Origin: Anaspis maculata
Taxonomy: Eukaryota > Arthropoda > Insecta > Coleoptera > Scraptiidae
DNA length: 64,000 bases
Reading direction: 5' to 3'
NCBI GenBank assembly: GCA_949128115.1
Contig: OX421966.1
Span: 38,023,042-38,087,041 of the forward strand
Shown: positions 23,720 to 34,931 of the stretch, piece after piece
Layout of the letters: the number at the start of each line of letters is the position of its first letter
Position numbering within the stretch: the stretch's first letter is position 1
Program-made: the position numbers and the translations under genes
The notes under the pieces: model-generated
The model's database searches: none
The model's input: the letters and a program-made list of their open reading frames with translations, nothing else
What the model was told of the DNA's origin: nothing

Positions 23720-24322
23720 TTACGATTCTGTTTTCTCATTATTCCCTACCTTCTGCTCTTCTTTCTTTTCTTCTTCTTTGGCCTGCTTCTCTGTCACAGC
23801 TTTAAACACTTGACCAGTTTGGGTAATGGAAATCTTCCTGGGCGCGTTTTTGACGTCGACGGCCATTCTTGGAGCGGTGACGGTCAGAATGCCGTCGGAG
23901 GACAATTTTGATTCGATCTTGCTCACGTCGTGCCCCTTGGGCAGCACGTACTTTCTGACGAAATGCCTTGAGACGTACCCGTGCTCGTCCTTTTTCTCTT
24001 CGTGTCTGCCCTCGACGATGACGGTGTCGTCGCCGGTAACCTTGACGCTGATTTCTTCGGGCTTGAACTGCTGCACGTCCAGGTTGACTTTGAACTCGTC
24101 CCTGCCCATGCTGAGGGTGGATCCGGCGTCGCGCTCGGAAACCTGCGAACGCCAGGGACGCAAGTAACCAGCGGGGCCGCGCATGATGCCGTGATGAGCC
24201 TCCGAGGGGACCATCAACGGAGCGACCATATCTTCGGGCTGCATCACCAGGCCGAAATGTTGATCGTGGATTCTCGAAGGACGTTGGTAATCGAAAGGAT
24301 TGTTCAGCAACCAGAAAGCCAT
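23720..24322 (-). CDS. l(2)efl: Small heat-shock protein, l(2)efl/Hsp20 type
   Basis: A complete 200-residue, single-exon frame with ATG at 24322-24320 and TGA-type stop at 23720. It encodes an ATP-independent holdase chaperone that forms cytosolic oligomers and binds unfolding proteins. The N-terminal segment (1-70) starts MAFWLLNNPFDYQRP, typical of insect lethal(2)essential-for-life proteins. The alpha-crystallin domain spans about 71-152, with DEFKVNLDVQQFKPEEISVK, VEGRHEE and the terminal LSSDGILTVTAP signature. An I-x-I-like motif, ISI, follows at 164-166, then a charged Glu/Lys-rich tail. Length is usual for the family. GC-rich codon use contrasts with the AT-rich flanks. TTTATAATT lies 29-38 bp before the ATG on the - strand, too close for a normal 5' UTR; an arthropod Inr-like TCAGTT is at 24414-24409. 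I found no canonical heat-shock element within 400 bp. Confidence 0.95.
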   Translation of the reverse strand: MAFWLLNNPFDYQRPSRIHDQHFGLVMQPEDMVAPLMVPSEAHHGIMRGPAGYLRPWRSQVSERDAGSTLSMGRDEFKVNLDVQQFKPEEISVKVTGDDTVIVEGRHEEKKDEHGYVSRHFVRKYVLPKGHDVSKIESKLSSDGILTVTAPRMAVDVKNAPRKISITQTGQVFKAVTEKQAKEEEKKEEQKVGNNEKTES

Positions 24323-25037
24323 TTTCTACGATTCGTTGGACAGGATAGCTAATTATAAATCTTGAGTATTGTAGGTACTGCTACTGCTTCTGCGGCTTGC
24401 TGATCTTGAACTGAGCGAAGAATGGAAGGTACGGGGAAAAAGTGGGAACATGGGTGGGAGAGAGATAAGAACCAGTGGTCAAGACGTTTTTTGTATATAT
24501 CTGTAGAAAAATAATGATAATAAATAACATTCAAGTCCACTGGCTGTCCCAAAAGTGATACACGTTTTCAATGGAAATTCTCTCTGATTGTGACGTAACT
24601 GAATGGACGCCATTAGAATAACTAGGAAAACGTGTTTTCTGTGCTTGAAAACAGAACACTTGCTTATAATTTTCATAAAATTCTTGCCTAGATTTCACTA
24701 ATGATACAGTAGTCCAAGCAATGAATGGCACCAATCTATTATTCATCGCCGTCTCACGTAATGTAATGGAACCATATGAGGCCAGTGAGGCCCCTGATAG
24801 CATTTTCTGCCACGCCAGTGCCATTCTTCGCGGTTAAGAACAAAATATTCCTTTCGACAAACGTCCAATTTTTCTTAATTTTGGAACGATTTTATCTCAT
24901 GCAGAAATATGACAAACTGATTTAACTCAAGTTGATTTCGATCAGCTTCTTTCTTCTTGAGCTCGTTTTGGTTTACTTCCTTTGTCGTTTCCCATCGCTT
25001 CCTGAAAGGACGCGATTTAAATCTGAAACACCCTGTA
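24323..25037. other. Upstream region of the heat-shock gene
   Basis: Contains the candidate initiator TCAGTT (24414-24409, - strand) and a TATATA near 24495. No exon or alternating GAA/TTC heat-shock element array was seen. The right end runs into the CACCCTGTA sequence next to the foldback at 25038. Confidence 0.35.
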
Positions 25038-27931
25038 TAGTATGGGGGCATAGGTCGTGCCGTGTGCAGCTTCGTGAGGCTATATAGGGATATGTGCCAA
25101 TCGATTTTTGGACCATCAAGAAATGTGAAAAATCATGGTGGAACATTAGGATCTGCTGCAGGCACATATGGTGGAGGCGGCAAAATGAGTCCCGCTCGTT
25201 AACAAAAAAATACATGTAGCTTTTCCATTTCACAACGGATCTTGACATTTGTTACGTCAATCTGTAGAAGAAAAAATCCTCTTGGTATCCCATACCATTT
25301 TTTGGGAAAAATTTCGTCTGAAGCTGTCAAAGTAATCGAGTTCTTTTATGCAGAAATACGGGATTTTTTCAAAGTTTTAGGATCATTTTGATATTTGGTG
25401 TTTTCATAGATTCTGGTTTGACCCTTCCGATTTTTCACCTTTCACCTTTCAATTTCCATCCGCCGCGCCGCCATATTGAAAAAATGACGGCCAAAAAACA
25501 CATTTTTGGCAATATCTCAAATTTAGTCAATAGGAGATCAAAAATATTACAGGGATATGAAAGTTTATTCAATTATCTGTCATTTGACATCTCAACCATC
25601 TCTATGCGACTTGTGGTGCTCGAGATATAGCTTCTGGAAGCATTGGATTTTTGGCATTCCAACACCACGCCTACTTTGCTCCACTCACATGTCACAACCA
25701 AGTTGACCGTCGATAGCTCTTCGCTACTGACTACAGATGGATGTATTAAGCAAATAAATTCCAACAAGTAAGCAGCATTAAGACCGATTTTTGACTGATT
25801 TGCAAAAACAATTCTGGCGAGCCAATGGGCAAACAATGAAGAAGGCCCGGCCATAGTTTCCGTGAAGGTTTGTGGAGCCATTACAATTGATTCATAAGTG
25901 ATCAAAGACCACTCATTAATTAATTGTTGATGTTTCTTGTGAGAAACAAAGAACAGAGAGAAACTTAGAAGTGATCATTGAAAAAAATGATGGAGCATTG
26001 ACATCTGTTGGAGGCAAAAATTGCAAAGGAGTCAAAATAATTAGTATCAAGTTCACGTATACGCCGATCACGTTTTAAATTCAGTAGAAATTAAAACACG
26101 GTTGGCCATGTTCCCTAAGGTGTAACGGACGCTGACAGACCAAGTCACGTGAAAACGGGCTTTTTGTGGCGAAGTTCAATGAGGTTAGAAAATTTTGACA
26201 TGAAATGCCAATTCTGGCGTCTCCTTGCATCATATTCCGCTACAGTGTTGCCTTGGCTGTTATGACTGTTATCTTGTCAGAATGGCAGGTGAGTGACAGA
26301 GTGCCGAGCCGTTCTAGGTTTTAGTCACTAGGCCTTCATTTCTGACCATACATTAGAACAGTTTTCTCAACCTAGTATATATGATATGATGGTATATTAT
26401 GATTCACTATTTTATTCAAAAAAACTGTTCACCAGTCGCCCATTTAAACTGGAGAAAGTCTATCAAAATCAAGACGTCTTGAGCGTTCATATACAATCTT
26501 GCAACAGCGGTGTACTCGATTGACAATACGAATTCAAGGTCATCTGGGAAAATATTGATCCAACATTGCAAATTTGAGCATCCCCAAATATCGCAGAATT
26601 GCCAACTTGGCGTGCAAAATTTACCGTTCTAGTGCTGAATTTAAAAGCTGATCGGCATATACCTATCTCTTGTTAGACATCACTGTTTCCATAAGCTCAA
26701 GGTTCAAGCGATAATTTTATTTTATTTCGTCGTTTTTAATTTCTTCGTCGGATTCCAACATCTCTTCATGAACACTTACTTGATAAAATACTGCAATACA
26801 TACTTGAATGCTTGATTACAAGAAATTCAAAATACAAAGGAAGAAGTTATGATATATTAGACTTAATAAGTGGAAGAGCTTATTGCGGCCTGATTTTGAG
26901 AAAACTATAAACCGAAATTGAAGAGGATGACGTCTTACTTGTCTACCAAGTGAAAAAAAAAGCCGATTTGACTGCAGTGCAGCAAGTCCCTGTCTTTGAT
27001 TCAGTTCCCTGCAAGCTATTTGAGATAAGAACCAGGTTGAAACCCCCACCTAATGTTCACTTACTTATCCTAAAGCTTTTTTGCCATTAATACTTGATAA
27101 CATATCATGAGCATTAGTTCTTCAGATGCGGAAACCAGGAATCTTGTGAAGTAATAAGAAGTGAATTTCACCCCCGAGTACACCATGTAAATCTATGAAA
27201 CGACAGTGATTTATCTTCCGTAAGTAATAGCGAAAAGCTGTCGACGGTCAACTTGGTTGTGACATGTGAGTGGAGCAAAGTAGGTATAGGCGTGGTGTTG
27301 GAACAGCAAAATTCAATGCTTCCAGAAGCTATATCTCGAGCACCGCAAGTCGCATAGAGATGGTTGAGATGTCAAATGACAGATAATTGAATAAGCTCTC
27401 ATATCCTTATGATATTTATCATCTTACATTGACTCAATTCAAGATATTGTCAAAAATGTGTTTTTTGACCGCCACTTTTCCAATATGGCCGCGTGACGGA
27501 TGGAAATTGAAAGTTGGGAAGTGAAAATTCGAGAGGGCCAAACCAGAATCAAAATGGCAAATATCAAAAAGATCCAAAAACTTTTAAAAAATCCCGTATT
27601 TTTGCATAAAAGAACTCGATTACTATGACAGCTTCAGAGGATATTTTTTCCTAAAAATGGTATGGAATACCAAGAGGATTTTTCACTCTAGAGATTGACG
27701 TGACAAATGTCAAGATCCGTTGTGAAATGGAAAAGCTACATGCATTTTTTTGTTAACGAGGGGGACTCATTTTGGCGCCTCCACCATATGTGCCTGCAGC
27801 AGATCCCAATGTTCCACCATAATTTTTCACATTTCTTGATGGCCCGAAAATCGATTGGCACATATCCCTATATAATATCCTCACGAAGCTGCACACGGCA
27901 AGACCTTTTGCGACCCTATGCCCCCATACTA
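25038..27931. mobile_element. Foldback element 4 (2.9 kb, arms about 700 bp)
   Basis: TAGTATGGGGGCATAGG at 25038 is mirrored by CCTATGCCCCCATACTA ending 27931. Arms run to about 25735 and from about 27225, at around 88-90% identity. Both arms yield the same 80-90 codon frame (MSRSVVKWKSYM) in opposite directions, which is an echo of the repeat, not a gene. The 1.5-kb centre shows no recognisable protein. No target duplication could be read. Confidence 0.75.
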
Positions 27932-27965
27932 ATGGATCAAAACTCGCCTAAACTTTGAATAAAAT

Positions 27966-29495
27966 AGTTACTTACAGGCTAAATTTTTGGTTACGAGTTC
28001 TATGTATTGTGAGAAACAACATATTAGAATTCTCGGGAATTCTCGTTCCAGGAATAATTTTTATGGGGCCCTAGGGGGCCTGATTCGTGAAAATCGACCG
28101 TCTTTCGTGAACAACTGCTGAAGGGTGAATATCTACCAAAGTGTCTTATGGTCAAATTGAGAGCATCACATTATGAATAAAATGATGCTACAACCATTGC
28201 TGTGCAATGGATGATTACCGAAATACAGCCTTCGGAAGTCAACCCTGAAAATTGCTCGAAGTTTGTCATCTGAATTCTGGCCGTCAAACTGCAAGGTTCT
28301 CACTCAAGAGGCTATACTGTCATTGTCCGTGGACGGATATGGTTGCCCCAAACATTTCTTGAAAGGCAATTGCACCGCCTTCAATATGCTTTGACTGCCA
28401 TGCCATCACAAATTGTATCTTGGACGTTATCAACTGTCAAAGTCGGTACTGGATCAATCGCGAGACCTTCAAAAAGCGCACTTCTTCAGTTCCTGTCATT
28501 GAGTCTGCTTTCCTTGCAGGTAAACGCTGTTAACGGAATATGTAGAATAACTTCTGCTTAAGAGAACTTTGTTCACAGATAATGTCTCCTCCTTGTAGTT
28601 TTTGAGATATATGCGTCTAACAAAAAAAAGTCAAAATTTGATTAGAATGCAGCCCCTTCCGGTTTAGAAGGAATTGGAACTCAAGATGAACCCCCTCCCT
28701 CTTGAAATACAAAATGATTCGCGTTACGATCACTGTGTTATCATATCTTGTGCAAAATATTCAATATTTCTTGCAAATGCGACTTTTGAATAGAAACCTA
28801 ATCGCGGCCTTAATCTTGAGATTTTGTACTTTTTTTCGTTGGGCGCATACATATATCTTGAAAATTATAAGAAGCCAAAATTTCTATAACAGAGTTTCTT
28901 TTAAGATTACTTCATTTTACATATTCCCGTTAATAGCGTCTACCTGCAAGAAAATCAGACTTGATGACAGGAACAGAAAAAGTACCCTTTTTGAAAGTCC
29001 TGCGGTTGATCCAGTACCAACTTTGACCACTGATAACGTCCAAGATACAAATTGTGACGGTATTGCAGTCAAAGCGTATTAAAGCTGATTCAATTGTCTT
29101 TCAAGAAATGTTCGAGGCAACCACATCCGTTCACGGACAATAAAAGTATAGCCTCTTAAGTGAGAACCTGCAGTTTGACGGCCAGAATTCAGCTGACATC
29201 TTCGAGCGATTTTCAGACTCGACTTCCAAAGGCTGTCTTTCGGTAACCATTCATTGCACAGCAATGGCTGCAGCATCATTTTGTTCAAAATGTGATGTTC
29301 TTTAATTTGACCATAAGACATTTTGGTTGATGATCACCGTTTACGAGTTATTCACGAAAAACGGTCGATTTTCACGAATCCGGCCCCTTAGGGCCCCATA
29401 AAAAATTTTCCTGGACCGAGATATCCCGGGATTTCGATATGTTGTTTCCCATGATCCATAGGAACCGTAATCAAAAATTCAGCCTATAGCTAATT
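27966..29495. mobile_element. Foldback element 5 (1.5 kb, arms about 550-600 bp)
   Basis: The left arm begins near CAGGCTAAATTTTTGGTTAC and the right arm ends in GTAATCAAAAATTCAGCCT. Matching inner blocks include CCAAACATTTCTTGAAAGGC with GTCTTTCAAGAAATGTTCG, and GGATCAATCG with CGGTTGATCC. Arms are 80-85% identical. The small frames in the arms are mirror echoes. It starts 35 bp after foldback 4 ends. Confidence 0.7.
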
Positions 29496-29625
29496 AATTT
29501 AAGGTTTGGGACCATAATGACTGGGCTATAAGTAGTAACCGTGGGAATACCGGAAAATAAACTGTTTTCAGAGCGCGCGTAAATCTGCAAAGGTGCATCT
29601 AAACACCCGAAAAGAGTCGTAATTC

Positions 29626-29709
29626 ACACTACGAAAACCAGAATGATGAGTGACAGACAGACCAGTTCAGATTACTGATTGTTCTGATTTTTGTAGTGTT
29701 GGTTGTGGT
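29626..29709. repeat. Short inverted repeat
   Basis: ACACTACGAAAACCAGAA at 29626-29643 pairs with TTCTGATTTTTGTAGTGT at 29692-29709 (16 of 18) around a 48-nt loop. It could be a tiny MITE. Confidence 0.5.
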
Positions 29710-31610
29710 GGAGATTGACACGGGATAAAAACCAACGTATTGCTGGTAGCTAATCTATCACAAGCAAAATAACATTTTTACCACTCCTTTGCTATTCGGA
29801 TAACAATACTTTGAGGCGCCGGCGCCGCCACCCCTTACGCCGCGTAACCTCTTCGTTTCCTTTGAAATCAAAGTTGCTACTTCCTCAAGCATGGGGCATA
29901 GCCCATGGGTCGACTTAGTATTTTTTGAAGGACCTACCCAACGCAAATCCACCGCACAAAAACGAAATTGTTGAAGAGGATTCGTGTCCTCGGGGATTAT
30001 TAAACGGACTAACCTTTTGTTATAGAGACATCAAAAAACATTTTGTATGCTTAAATTTTCAGTGGGCAGGATTTTCTGATGGATTTTGAGGAACAAAAAC
30101 CGAAAAAAAAACGCCATCAATCATCCAAATGAAAAAAAGTGCTTCCTTCAATCATCCCCATGGACGGTAGGTATATCACAAGCGAAAGGGTGTGCGTGTC
30201 AACAATGTTTGTTTTAATTGAGACAAAGGGTTCATCGCGGGCCGCGCGGCCAATTCCCAGATCAAATCTTGATAAATGCTCGAGGGGGCGTCGGGCACAA
30301 ATAATAATCGCCAGCATCAATTAACAGGTGATGCATGGGCGTGCGTCGCGTCCAAAAAATAATTACCCCATCCGTCGTGGTCGATCGCCATCGGTCAAAC
30401 CCTGCCTGCTTGCCTGCCCGCCGCCGCTTGGCCAGCGCCTGACCTCTCCAAAGGTCGGCCGAGCGCATATGTGTAACGACAGAAAACGGCGTATCTAGGT
30501 CGTGGATGTAGTGGCCACTTAGCTCTGCTATTATCCAGAGTCGTAACTCTGACTGAGAGGGGATGTACCTCGAGATGGACAGGATGAAGCGACTCTGTCC
30601 TTCACATTATAAGTTTGTTTCTTCTGGCAACCTACATACATTCAGGAACGTTATTGTTTATCAGACCACGCAGAGACCAACCGGCTCTGAAGGGAAAATG
30701 TAAAATCAAGCAAGGGCATAATATGCCACCAACAGTATACGATGACAATACAATTGGAATCGGTGACTGAATTCGGAAGCTAGAAGCAGAAGGTAGTATT
30801 GTAGGTACACGATGCTTTGAAGACGCGAGTGGAGACCTCCCGTAGTTTTTTTTTGATTTGAGATTTGACAACCAGAAAAAAAGTAGGAGTGATGCTGCCT
30901 GCTGGCCTGCTCCGCGCAAGTCTTGTGCTTCGTTTTTCGAAGACCACGCCAAGCTCACACCGATAGTCGTGGAACAACTTAGATAAGCATTTGAAGCACA
31001 TTATATTGTGTGCTGCAGGGGATTCCAAACAATGCCAGAGTATACTAACCCTCCACCATCTGGGAACACCGGGTGGAATAGTATGTGGAATCAGGAAGAA
31101 GACACCCTGTAGAGTTAACCATAAGTAGGTACTCCAAATTTGCCTATCGTGTGGCCCCTTTGACACTGCTGATGCTAGCTGCTAGCTGGTCGAATTCTTG
31201 TCAGTGCCGCCAGCCGCCAAAGTCAATTTCACCAAATTTGCTTTTAACTGGAAGGAGATCTGCTGGATTTGTTTGTGTTCGAGACAAATCATGATAATCG
31301 CCAACACCGCCCGGCACCCCAACTTTTAAAGCTTGACACGTCAGATTCTTCCCAAAATCTTTGCCCGATTGCCGGCCACTTTTTTGTCACTTTGTGCTCA
31401 GCAATTGTTTTTAACTATGATGTTGCTTGCAGTATCCGTAGAACTAAGAAGCCCTATACCTCTCATTTTGAATTTTCAATAAACTCATTATATATGAGTA
31501 CCAATACATTAAGGTTTTGCCTTTTTGGCACGGCTTATTTGTGTACCTGCTGATGAGAAACAAAGTCAACAAGGATCTACTCTACAGTTTTTCCCCTTGA
31601 TCCAACATAA
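29710..31610. other. Non-coding, no gene seen; candidate regulatory block 30130-30480
   Basis: The part at about 30160-30480 is unusually balanced in composition. It contains clustered motifs (AACAATG and ACAAAGGG, Sox-like; CAATTAAC, homeodomain-like; CAGGTG, E-box) and a CGCGGGCCGCGCGGCC palindrome. This is suggestive of a developmental enhancer but unproven. The remainder shows only chance frames. Confidence 0.3.
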
Positions 31611-32044
31611 TGTTACGGTATTCGGGTTCGCCCATTTCAAAATTAAATGCGCTGATTCACTCGTAAACCAAATTCACTTCATGAGCTACTACCGACACAA
31701 CTAAATAACGCACTAGAATTATTAATCGCTCAGAAATTCACAATGTCGCTTGAGATGTTGACGCCACGATCGCTCGATTCCAACTCTGCCGATGCCAGGT
31801 CGAGTTCCTCTCTTATAGTGGCATCGAAGGTTCTGGATGCTTTTTGTTTGATCGTTGGTGTTTCCAGCACACAAAGATTTTTTCTGTATCTGCGTCGAGA
31901 ATATACGCGTACCTTCTACGGCACTTCCACCAGAAGTCTCGACGTGTCGTGACCTACCGCTGCAGTCTCTCGATGCTTCCCCAATGCAACGCGGAAATCT
32001 AGATTTCTCTTGGAAGAGCCGGGATGGTCGCGAGCTTCGTAACA
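31611..32044 (-). mobile_element. Solo Gypsy LTR (434 bp) with 4-bp target duplication
   Basis: The + strand sequence starts TGTTACGG and ends CTTCGTAACA, and is flanked on both sides by ATAA (31607-31610 and 32045-32048). Read on the - strand it runs TGTTACGAAGCTC to GAACCCGAATACCGTAACA. The GAACCCG-TACG-GTAACA tail resembles the LTRs at 11223 and 33995 but the body differs. A TATA-like CTATAAGAG lies at about 31820-31812 on the - strand. No internal domain remains, as expected after LTR-LTR recombination. Confidence 0.85.
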
Positions 32045-32048
32045 ATAA

Positions 32049-33994
32049 ATATCTTTGTTGGAATGGAAAAGCAAGAAAAGTGAAAAGTCAATGCATCAGC
32101 GATCGTGATTCCTTTGCAGCAATCATGGCAAGTGGTGCGAGAAAGAGACAGTAGGTATATAGCCGAGCTGCAGGCTGCTGTGCCGGTCGACGTCGGCGTG
32201 GGATTTCCGGAGGATGAATGGTAGAGGCGAACTCCATGCGTCATCGATGATGAATGACATATTAGACGGAGTCCCAGGAGGCCGAGCCGGTATGAAGAGT
32301 GACGCTTCCCTGTTTATAAATTTGATAAATTCGTCAAAGGTGACGTCACTGGAGATAGGACGCGTCGTGTGCGGAGCCCTTGCCATGTCCGGCAGATGGA
32401 TAATATTGTGGCGGAATCAGGACCGGCCTGGGCGGACGCCCGTAAACGAATTTCCCAGCGGGAAACCTGTCACGGCAGGTCAAGCGTGCCCCCTTTTACA
32501 ATTCTTCAACTCTTTTTGGTTTTGGTTCCGCCTTTCCATCCATACAACATCAAAGAATAGTTTTGTTGGTCTTATATGCACTGAAAGCGCCATCAAGATC
32601 TTTACCTTTATTGATCTGCTGGGTGCCTTTCAGAGATCCTCGTTCATGTAATATTCAGGCGTTAATCTACACAGGATATCACTCACGCAATTATCTCGAG
32701 GCATGGTGTACGAGTCTGATAAATTATGATAAACTGACGATGATGATGATGATGACTGCGACGTGCAAAGCGGGACTTGGTTGAGGACCAAGGGACGCAC
32801 AGAAACTGATGATTTTGGAGACGTCATGTCATGCATCCGCATAGGAAATTCCGCTTCCGCTTGTCCGCACCACCTATAGTACCCTAGCCTCCGGTTAGTT
32901 ATGCCAATGGTAGCCAAACAGGAGGTCTCTAAATTAGTAATCAAACTGCAGGAGTGCGCTTAACGAAGCCCGATCCCCGGGATACCATCGCAGCTTCTCT
33001 GGCTCGCTCCTTTCTTCCGCTCCGCCCATTTTAATCGAGTTTAATATGGACAGGATAACACGTAGAGAATGCAGCAGGGCCCTTCGGAGTGCTGTTTCGG
33101 CCTTCCGCCGCCACCGAAAGTTTCCTGCAACTACACTTTGGAAGAGAGTTGCATTTTTATCTGGCGCGAGAGCAAAAAGCCGCGAGCTGAATAAGAAGCA
33201 CGCGGAAGTTTCGGGACGGCTGCGACTTTCCCCTGTTATCGCAACACTTGGCCGTGCTCTCTCGGAGTTTATATCGGCATCGAAATGTTATATTTCGAAC
33301 GTTCCGGAAGTGAGTTTTAATCTTTTGTGTTGGCTGCCGTAAGCCTCCCGCGTCGGGTGAGTTAGATAAGTTTTGCTCAAATTCGAACATCGACGCGTTT
33401 TAGATGCAATAAAAGATAACCATTGTCATTCAAGCGGCATGCTACCAAGGTTGTTAAAAGTTTTATTAAGGTTGTGCAACAAAAATCGAAATAGCTTTTG
33501 GCTAGATAACTATGAGCGAAGGCAGAGGCGATTCTTGGATCAAAAACACCATCGGCCAGCAAGCTTTTACAGTGTGTTCTACATTTAGTATCATTATAGA
33601 TAGACTAATCCTGGGTTCCACAAAAAAGATAATTCGAGATCAGTTGATTCGCGATTTTTGTTGTCAATTTGTAGCCTACTGATCAATGGAAATGATGGTT
33701 TATTTGTCAATAATGGAAAGCTGATGGGTCTAGTACAGATTTCAGGCATTTTTTGTGGTTAATCACCGAGCATTTAGTATAAAAAAGTTCAGTTAATCTG
33801 CAATCAGCCTTGATCGCTGATCATCTCTTTTGTGGAACTGACGGTAGGTGAGTAAAGGCACTCAAGCTAATCAAGCTATGGCGTATATAATACATCGACA
33901 GGTGGAGGTAAGGTGTATTATCGCAACATCGGTGATTTTCTCGGGATTATCCGAGTGTAAATCGAAATGTAAGCGATGATAATATCTATAATAT
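32049..33994. other. Non-coding, no gene called; consensus CRE at 32341
   Basis: TGACGTCA at 32341-32348 is a perfect palindromic CREB/ATF site, with (GAT)n at 32740-32753. A 98-codon frame at 33046-33342 is Arg-rich and unlike any family I know; it is not called. Confidence 0.35.
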
Positions 33995-34492
33995 TGTTAC
34001 AAGCGACGATTCCCGTGCATTCTGGTAAACACGCGATCTTTCTAGAGTCTTCCATTAGGTTGCAGTGTACAAGTGCGGAGCGTTCTGGTGCATTCCAGAG
34101 CGTGCGTGTATGTGAAACTGAATGGGGAGATTCCAACGCGCGATCAAGTCAAATCTGTTCATTTGGCGGCGGCGCCGGCTCTAGAACACGGCAAATTATA
34201 CTCCAATTATACGCGGGAGTCGTCGCGAAACCATATGCCGGGTCATTGAGAAATTTGCGGGAGGATGATGGAAAGTTTGGGAACACTAATCGGAGGCATA
34301 TAATATAAGCACCGTCCTAAGCCTACGCAGCGAACGAAGCGAACGAGTGCAATAGAAAGCGAAGTGGTAACCTGCGATATTCCAAGTTGATAATTGTTAG
34401 CGTGTATTCATTGTAGTACGCAGTAATAAACAGTGTGTGTTTTAAAACGATCGTCTCAATTATAATCGAACCCGTACGCGAAACACGTAACG
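33995..34492 (+). mobile_element. 5' LTR of an old Gypsy element
   Basis: Starts TGTTACAAGCG and ends CGAAACACGTAACG. The signature block GTAGTACGCAGTAATAAACA near 34412 supplies the poly(A) signal. It is shared with the solo LTR at 11223 and the 3' remnant at 37976. The primer site follows after two bases. Length is 498 bp. Confidence 0.75.
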
Positions 34493-34494
34493 TT

Positions 34495-34507
34495 TGGTGT
34501 CAGAAAG
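34495..34507 (+). other. Primer-binding site, tRNA-Leu type
   Basis: TGGTGTCAGAAAG follows the LTR by 2 bp. It is the same site as at 3645, 39876 and 40181, here degraded after position 11. Confidence 0.6.
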
Positions 34508-34847
34508 CAGTATAATTGAGTGTAATTCGGCTTGCGACTTGTTATGCCTCGAATTCTGGCCCAGTCCGGACCTGACTCATTTTGCGGTGAGACCAGGAAT
34601 GTTTACGGGTGGCAGTGGAACACGGCTTGGCACATGCGCGGCGTCGTTGCCGTGGCGTGCAAGTTCCGCCATTTTGGTTCGAAATGTGGTAGCTACGGCA
34701 TGTACGGCTAAAATCTACACCAAGACTGCTCCCTGGCACCGCCAGACTTGGGTAAGCAGCAAGCACCTTCTTTGGGGAATGGGCCCTGTACATAATTGAT
34801 TATCTCAGGTCGTACGTGGTATGCTCATCGTTCCTGAAAGCTAAGCT

Positions 34848-34931
34848 CATCGTACCTGGCGTCGTACTTGGCATCTTACCTGGCATCGTACCTGGCATCG
34901 TACCTGGCATCGTACCTGTCATCGTGTCTGG
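34848..34931 (+). repeat. 12-bp minisatellite, 7 units
   Basis: Seven units of CATCGTACCTGG, some with one to three changes. As 12 is a multiple of three, both strands stay open (IVPG repeats forward, TMPG repeats reverse), which creates spurious frames. Confidence 0.9.

Noticed and set aside
24323..24700. Heat-shock elements upstream of the small heat-shock gene
   Set aside because: No three alternating GAA/TTC modules could be found within about 400 bp on either strand.
24973..25248. 91-codon - strand frame matching a + strand frame at 27707-27958
   Set aside because: The two are the inverted arms of foldback 4, not a gene pair.
31722..32045. 107-codon - strand frame
   Set aside because: It lies wholly within the solo LTR.
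33046..33342. 98-codon Arg-rich + strand frame
   Set aside because: No family resemblance, no supporting signals; likely chance in a GC-richer patch.
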